Source: Nonomuraea spiralis (lineage in GTDB: Bacteria; Actinomycetota; Actinomycetes; Streptosporangiales; Streptosporangiaceae). Taken from it: a DNA stretch of 64,000 bases. The stretch lies in contig NZ_BMRC01000009.1 of assembly GCF_014648435.1 (NCBI RefSeq), positions 248,001 to 312,000 of the forward strand, written 5' to 3'. The notes below the pieces were generated by a model that saw only the letters and a program-made list of their open reading frames with translations, made no database searches and was not told the DNA's origin. Of the stretch, positions 59,774-64,000 are shown piece after piece. The translations under genes and the position numbers were made by a program. Position 1 is the stretch's first letter. Each line of letters starts with the position of its first letter.

Positions 59774-61704
59774 ACCTCGACCTGACCTGGCGGCTGCTCA
59801 AGGGCGGCGGACGCAAGGGCATGCTGGGCACCTGGCTCACCTTCGGCGCGGTCGCCGTGGCCACGGCGCTGTTGTTGTTCGCCGTGGCCGCCAACGTCGC
59901 CTTCGACGCCAGGGCCGACCGGAGCGCCTGGCGCAACCCGGTGGCGGCGCAGAAGGACGCGGTGGCCGTCGAGGCCACCCGCTTCGACTTCGTGGGCGAC
60001 CAGGCGATCACCGTGGTCGACCTGGCCGCGCTCAAGCCGGGGGTGCCCGCGCCGCCCGGAATGCCGCGCTTCCCCGCCCCCGGCGAGGCGTGGTTGTCGC
60101 CCGCCCTGTCCGAGCTGGCCGCGCGGCTGCCCGCCGACCGGCTCGCCCGGCGCTACCCGGCCCCGAAGGGCGTGCTCGGCCAGGAGGCGCTGCTCCATCC
60201 CGAGGAACTGGTGGCGGTCGTCGGCCACGCGCCGGACGCGCCGGAGATCACCGCCGCGCGCAGCGACGACTGGATCCTCGGCAAGCCGCCGGTCAAGGTC
60301 GCGACCCTGGCGGGCACGCCGAGCGAGGACGCCGAGGCGTACCGGGTGCTCGCGCTGATCGCCAGCGTGCTCATGGTGGTGCCGCTGCTGGTGTTCGGCG
60401 GCGCGGCGGCCAGGCTCACGGTCGCCCGGCGCGACCAGCGGCTGGCCGCGCTCAGGCTGATCGGCGCGACGCCGGGCCAGGTGCTCGGCATGACGGTGGC
60501 CGAGGCCGTGATCGTGGCCTTCGCCGGGGCCCTGGCCGGGGCCGTCGCGTTCGGGGCAGCCGTGCCGCTGCTGGCGCGCATCCCGATCCAGGGCGGCACC
60601 TGGTTCGTCGCGGACCTGTTCCCGAACCTGCTGATCCTGGCCGGCGTGCTGGTCGCGGTGCCGCTGCTGGTGGGGTTGTCGGCGGTGGCCGGGCTGCGCC
60701 GCGTCGTGGTCAGCCCGCTCGGTGTGGCCAAGCGGGAGACGCCGCCCGGCATGCGGTTCGTCCGCGTCCTCGCCCTGATCGCGGTGCTGGCCGCATTCCC
60801 GCTGCTCACCAGGGGGACCAGCGTGGCGATCGTGGCCGTCGCGCTCGGGCTGGCGTTCCTGTGCCTGAACCTGGCCGGCCCATGGGTGGTCGGGATCATC
60901 GGCCGGATCGCGGCCGGGACCGCGCGCCGGCCCGCGCGGCTGCTGGCCGCCCGCCGCCTGGTGGACGACCCCCGCTCGGCCTGGCGCACGGTGAGCGGCG
61001 TGGCCCTGACCGGCTTCGTGGCCGGCTTCCTCGGCCTGCTCAGCCCGGGGGCGTTCGGCGGGGACACCGGGCCCGCCCAGCTCAGCGTCGCGGCGCCGGC
61101 GGGCGAGACGACTCAGGTGGCCGACCAGGCCCGCGACCGGCTCAAGCGGGCGGGCGTCACGGCCACGGTGAAGAGCTCCGGGCGGACCGTGGTCGCGGCG
61201 CTCGGCAGCGGCGCCGACGACGCCGTCGTCGACCGGGCGCGGACCGCGCTGACCGGGCTCGTGCCGGGGCACACCCCGACGACGAAGGTCGACGAGCAGC
61301 GCTTCGGCCTCCAGATCTTCGCCGACGTGCGCGTGGGCACGATCGTGGTGTTGTCGGTGTCGTTCCTGGTGGCGATCGCCAGTGCCGGGATCACCGCGGC
61401 GTCGTCGGTGCTGGACCGGCGGCAGACGTACGCGCTGCTGCGACTGGCGGGCACGCCTCTGGAGGTGCTGGACCGGGCCCGGCGGGCCGAGACGCTGATC
61501 CCGATGGCCGTGATGGGCGGCGGGGCGATCCTGGTGGGCGCGTTCTGCGCGGTGCCGTTCATGATCGGCGGGATCAGCACGACCGGGGTGGTCACGCTGG
61601 TGGTCTGCGTGGTCGCCGGCTTCGCGGGCGTGATCGGGGCGGGCGCGCTGAGCAGGCCGCTGCTGCGCTCGGTGACCGCCGACCCGGCCCCGCGGCCGGA
61701 CTGA
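59770..61704 (+). CDS. FtsX-like ABC permease
   Basis: The 644-residue protein has an N-terminal helix, an extracellular domain of about 150 residues, three helices (about 195-320), a second hydrophobic set and C-terminal helices, the layout of two FtsX modules. The GTG at 59770 overlaps the ATPase stop codon. Such pairs export peptides or lipids, or act in envelope-stress resistance. The cargo is unknown. Confidence 0.9.
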   Translation: MNLDLTWRLLKGGGRKGMLGTWLTFGAVAVATALLLFAVAANVAFDARADRSAWRNPVAAQKDAVAVEATRFDFVGDQAITVVDLAALKPGVPAPPGMPRFPAPGEAWLSPALSELAARLPADRLARRYPAPKGVLGQEALLHPEELVAVVGHAPDAPEITAARSDDWILGKPPVKVATLAGTPSEDAEAYRVLALIASVLMVVPLLVFGGAAARLTVARRDQRLAALRLIGATPGQVLGMTVAEAVIVAFAGALAGAVAFGAAVPLLARIPIQGGTWFVADLFPNLLILAGVLVAVPLLVGLSAVAGLRRVVVSPLGVAKRETPPGMRFVRVLALIAVLAAFPLLTRGTSVAIVAVALGLAFLCLNLAGPWVVGIIGRIAAGTARRPARLLAARRLVDDPRSAWRTVSGVALTGFVAGFLGLLSPGAFGGDTGPAQLSVAAPAGETTQVADQARDRLKRAGVTATVKSSGRTVVAALGSGADDAVVDRARTALTGLVPGHTPTTKVDEQRFGLQIFADVRVGTIVVLSVSFLVAIASAGITAASSVLDRRQTYALLRLAGTPLEVLDRARRAETLIPMAVMGGGAILVGAFCAVPFMIGGISTTGVVTLVVCVVAGFAGVIGAGALSRPLLRSVTADPAPRPD

Positions 61705-61725
61705 CCGCCGGCCCGGCGCGGCCGC

Positions 61726-62727
61726 TCAGCCGAGTACGAGGTCGCGGATCGTGCGCAGTGACTGCTCGTCGCGCGGCCCCATGACCAGCAGGCTGGTGAC
61801 CGGGCTCTTGTGCCACAGGTCGAGCCGTTCCCTGATCCGGCCGGGCGGGCCGACGAGCGAGATGCCGTCGGCCAGCTCGTCGGGGATCGCCTTGAACGCC
61901 TCGTCCTTGCGGCCGGCCAGGTAGAGGGCCTGGATGTGCTCGGCGGACTCGGCGAAGCCCATGCGGCCGATGATGTCGGCGTGGAAGTTGCGCTGCTTGG
62001 CGCCCATGCCGCCGATGTAGAGCGTGAGCATCATCTTGACGCCGTCGAGCGCGGCCTGGACGTCGTCGGAGATGACGACCATCACCATGGCGGCGATCTC
62101 GAAGCCGGGGCTCCTGGCCGCCAGCGCGTCGCCGTACATCTCCTCGATCTTGCCGGGGAACGCGAACAGCGGCAGCCAGCCCTGCGCGACCTCGGCGGCC
62201 AGAGCGACGTTCTTCGGGCCCTCCGCGCCCAGGTAGACGGGGATGTCGGGGCGCAACGGGCGGGTGATGAGCTTGAGCGGCTTGCCCAGGCCGCCGGGCA
62301 GGGGGAGCGGGTAGTGCTCGCCGTCGCCGGTCACCGGCTCCTCGCGGCGCCACACGCGGCGCATGATCTCGACGTACTCGCGGGTCCTGGCCAAGGGCCT
62401 GGCGAACGGTTGCCCGTACCAGCCCTCCACGACCTGCGGGCCGGAGGCGCCGATGCCGAGCAGCAGGCGGCCGCCGGTCAGGTGGTCGAGCGTCATCGCG
62501 GTCATCGCGGTCGTGACCGGCGGGCGGGCCGAGATCTGCGCCACCGACGTGCCCAGCTTGATCCGGCTCGTACGCGCCCCGTACCAGGCCAGCGGCGTGA
62601 ACACGTCGCTGCCGTACGCCTCCGCGGTCCACACCGAGTCGTAGCCGAGGCGTTCGGCGGCGAGGACCGTCTCCGTGGCGTCGTCGGCGTGGCGCTGCCA
62701 GTAGCCGAGGTTCAGACCGAGCTTCAT
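61726..62727 (-). CDS. LLM-class F420-dependent oxidoreductase
   Basis: The 333-residue protein has the luciferase-like pattern MKLGLNLGYWQRHADDATET, then LGYDSVWTAEAYGSDVFTPL (about 27-46), TSRIKLGTSVAQISARPP (about 53-70), GGRLLLGIGASGPQVVEGWY (about 85-104) and REYVEIMRRVWRREEPV. It is closest in form to the F420-dependent Mer/adh-like mycobacterial group. The substrate is unknown. The ATG at 62727 follows GGAGGTAGG. It is convergent with the FtsX-like gene and divergent from the sulfatase gene. Confidence 0.92.
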   Translation of the reverse strand: MKLGLNLGYWQRHADDATETVLAAERLGYDSVWTAEAYGSDVFTPLAWYGARTSRIKLGTSVAQISARPPVTTAMTAMTLDHLTGGRLLLGIGASGPQVVEGWYGQPFARPLARTREYVEIMRRVWRREEPVTGDGEHYPLPLPGGLGKPLKLITRPLRPDIPVYLGAEGPKNVALAAEVAQGWLPLFAFPGKIEEMYGDALAARSPGFEIAAMVMVVISDDVQAALDGVKMMLTLYIGGMGAKQRNFHADIIGRMGFAESAEHIQALYLAGRKDEAFKAIPDELADGISLVGPPGRIRERLDLWHKSPVTSLLVMGPRDEQSLRTIRDLVLG

Positions 62728-62802
62728 AACCTACCTCCGGAATAAAGTTCCATTACCGAAGCCGCAGTGTCAATGTGTGATCCTCCGGGGAGATCAGACA
62801 TT

Positions 62803-64000
62803 GTGCTCAAGAGTCTCTGCCGTCTCTTCTGCCTGCTGCTCCTGCTGTCGCCGGCGGCCGAGCCGACGATGGCCGTGAGCGCCGCGCGGCCGAACATCGT
62901 GTTCGTGATGGCCGACGACCTGGAGAGCGGCACGCTCCCGTACTTTCCCACCATCACCTCCGAGCTGGTCGGCAAGGGCATGTCCTTCGACCGTTTCTTC
63001 GTGACCAACTCCTGGTGCTGCCCGTCGCGCACGTCGATCCTGCGTTCCCAGTACGTCCACAGCCATGGCGTCCTGACCAACACCGCCCCCGAAGGGGGAT
63101 TCGACCGCTTCCATTCGCTCGATCTGGAACGTTCCACGGTCGGCACCTGGATGCAGCAGGCCGGCTACCGCACGGCGCTCATGGGCAAGTTCCTCAACCA
63201 CTACCCGGGCGCGACCGCCGACGCGGCGTACGTGCCGCCCGGCTGGAACGAGTGGGACGTCCCCGTCCGCAAGCTCTACGAGGAGTACGGCTACCGCCTC
63301 AACGAGAACGGCGACCTGTACGACTACGGCTGGGGTGAGCAGGACTACCTGTCCGACGTGCTGGCCGCCAAGGCACGCGACTTCATCACCGGCACGGACG
63401 AACCGTTCTTCCTCTACCTGACCCCCATCGGCCCGCACAACCCGTCCAACCCGGCCATCCGGCACGTCACCGACCTGCCCGAGGTCCTCGCGCCGCGCAC
63501 GCCGTCGTTCAACCAGCCCGACGTGAGCAAGGAGCCGCTGTGGCTGCGCTCCCTGCCCTTGATGACCCCGGAGGACGTCGGCCGGGTCGACGAACGCCAT
63601 CGACGGAGGCTGCGGTCGATGCTGGGCGTGGACGACCTGGTCCGCTCGGTCGTCGACGCGCTGCGCGACTCCGGCAAGCTCGACAACACCTACATCGTCT
63701 TCACCTCCGACAACGGCTTCCATCTCGGCACACACCGGCTCACCCAGGGCAAGACGACGCCGTTCGAGGAGGCGATCAAGGTGCCGTTCGTGGTGCGCGG
63801 GCCGGGGATCCGGCCCGGCTCCACGATCGGGCAGCTTGGGGCCACCGTGGACATCGCGCCGACGATCGCCGAGCTGGGCGGGGCCGTCGTGCCGGACTTC
63901 GCCGAAGGGCGCTCGCTGGTGTCGCTGCTGCACGGCAAGCCGCCCGCCCAGTGGCGCAAGAACGTGCTGGTCGAGTTCAACAGGCCGCTCAACCGGTCGT
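62803..64000 (+). CDS. Secreted sulfatase, N-acetylglucosamine-6-sulfatase-like (partial)
   Basis: About 399 residues are present before the window ends. A short signal peptide (LCRLFCLLLLLSPAAEP) precedes the sulfatase domain: NIVFVMADD with the metal Asp pair (38-39) and SWCCPSRTS, where Cys72 in CxPSR should become formylglycine. GHEXX-like ligands appear as FTSDNGFHLGTHRL and TPFEEAIKVPF. It resembles glucosamine-6-sulfatase and arylsulfatase groups. The modifying FGE enzyme is not in the window. The GTG at 62803 has a weak GGGGAG site 11 nt upstream. Confidence 0.88.
   Translation, partial: MLKSLCRLFCLLLLLSPAAEPTMAVSAARPNIVFVMADDLESGTLPYFPTITSELVGKGMSFDRFFVTNSWCCPSRTSILRSQYVHSHGVLTNTAPEGGFDRFHSLDLERSTVGTWMQQAGYRTALMGKFLNHYPGATADAAYVPPGWNEWDVPVRKLYEEYGYRLNENGDLYDYGWGEQDYLSDVLAAKARDFITGTDEPFFLYLTPIGPHNPSNPAIRHVTDLPEVLAPRTPSFNQPDVSKEPLWLRSLPLMTPEDVGRVDERHRRRLRSMLGVDDLVRSVVDALRDSGKLDNTYIVFTSDNGFHLGTHRLTQGKTTPFEEAIKVPFVVRGPGIRPGSTIGQLGATVDIAPTIAELGGAVVPDFAEGRSLVSLLHGKPPAQWRKNVLVEFNRPLNRS

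Overview
The window is 64 kb of very GC-rich DNA with dense, often overlapping genes. It looks chromosomal and comes from an actinomycete, most probably a Streptosporangiales member such as Nonomuraea or Streptosporangium; that placement is inference. The support is F420-type luciferase-like oxidoreductases, DUF1707 and Rv0909-type small proteins, membrane-anchored Ser/Thr kinases, an SCO6166-like short MreB, many TetR regulators, and at least nine genes whose start codon lies 6-8 nt after a TANNNT -10 box, as in leaderless transcription. I saw no rRNA, tRNA, insertion sequence, prophage or CRISPR array.

Layout. 1-5.5 kb: a TetR regulator and an epimerase with matching LmrA/YxaF-type operators, a short MreB-like actin with a DksA/TraR zinc-finger protein, two secreted small proteins (one His/Asp-rich with a collagen-like stretch), an acetyltransferase and a carboxymuconolactone decarboxylase-like protein. 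5.5-14.6 kb: a Ser/Thr kinase, an uncharacterised 883-aa protein coupled to an L,D-transpeptidase-like protein, a secreted papain-like protease operon divergent from an HTH regulator, an oxidoreductase and a 50-aa basic protein. 14.7-20 kb: a 1321-residue secreted metallophosphoesterase with three repeated modules, and a HupE/UreJ-like membrane protein. 20-28.5 kb: four regulator/target sets with clear palindromic operators, then DUF1707, DNA glycosylase, antitoxin-like and acyl-CoA dehydrogenase genes.

29.2-38 kb is rich in phospholipid enzymes: two PAP2 phosphatases, a phospholipase D, a diacylglycerol-kinase-type lipid kinase, an acyltransferase and a patatin lipase, with an MFS transporter and cobyric acid synthase between them. 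38-42.3 kb holds an ABC exporter with a PucR-type regulator, a LysE exporter and a quinone oxidoreductase. 42.4-45.5 kb is a compact resistance locus: an ABC-F ribosome-protection ATPase overlapping a virginiamycin B lyase gene, divergent from a TetR regulator. 45.5-53.5 kb: a second receptor-type kinase, a membrane protein with CxxC pairs, and a binding-protein-dependent ABC importer with a HAD hydrolase, divergent from a GntR/UTRA regulator. 53.5-57.5 kb: a LexA-type box, a DUF6504-like gene and a DnaE2-type polymerase, forming an SOS mutagenesis unit without visible ImuA/ImuB. 57.5-64 kb: a DUF4328-like membrane protein, an orphan NarL-type regulator divergent from a MacB-like exporter, a luciferase-like oxidoreductase, and a secreted sulfatase cut by the window end.

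The parts most worth pursuing are the 883-aa protein plus transpeptidase pair, the streptogramin/ABC-F locus with its probable CTG start, the regulator-operator sets, and the SOS polymerase unit with a degenerate PHP motif.
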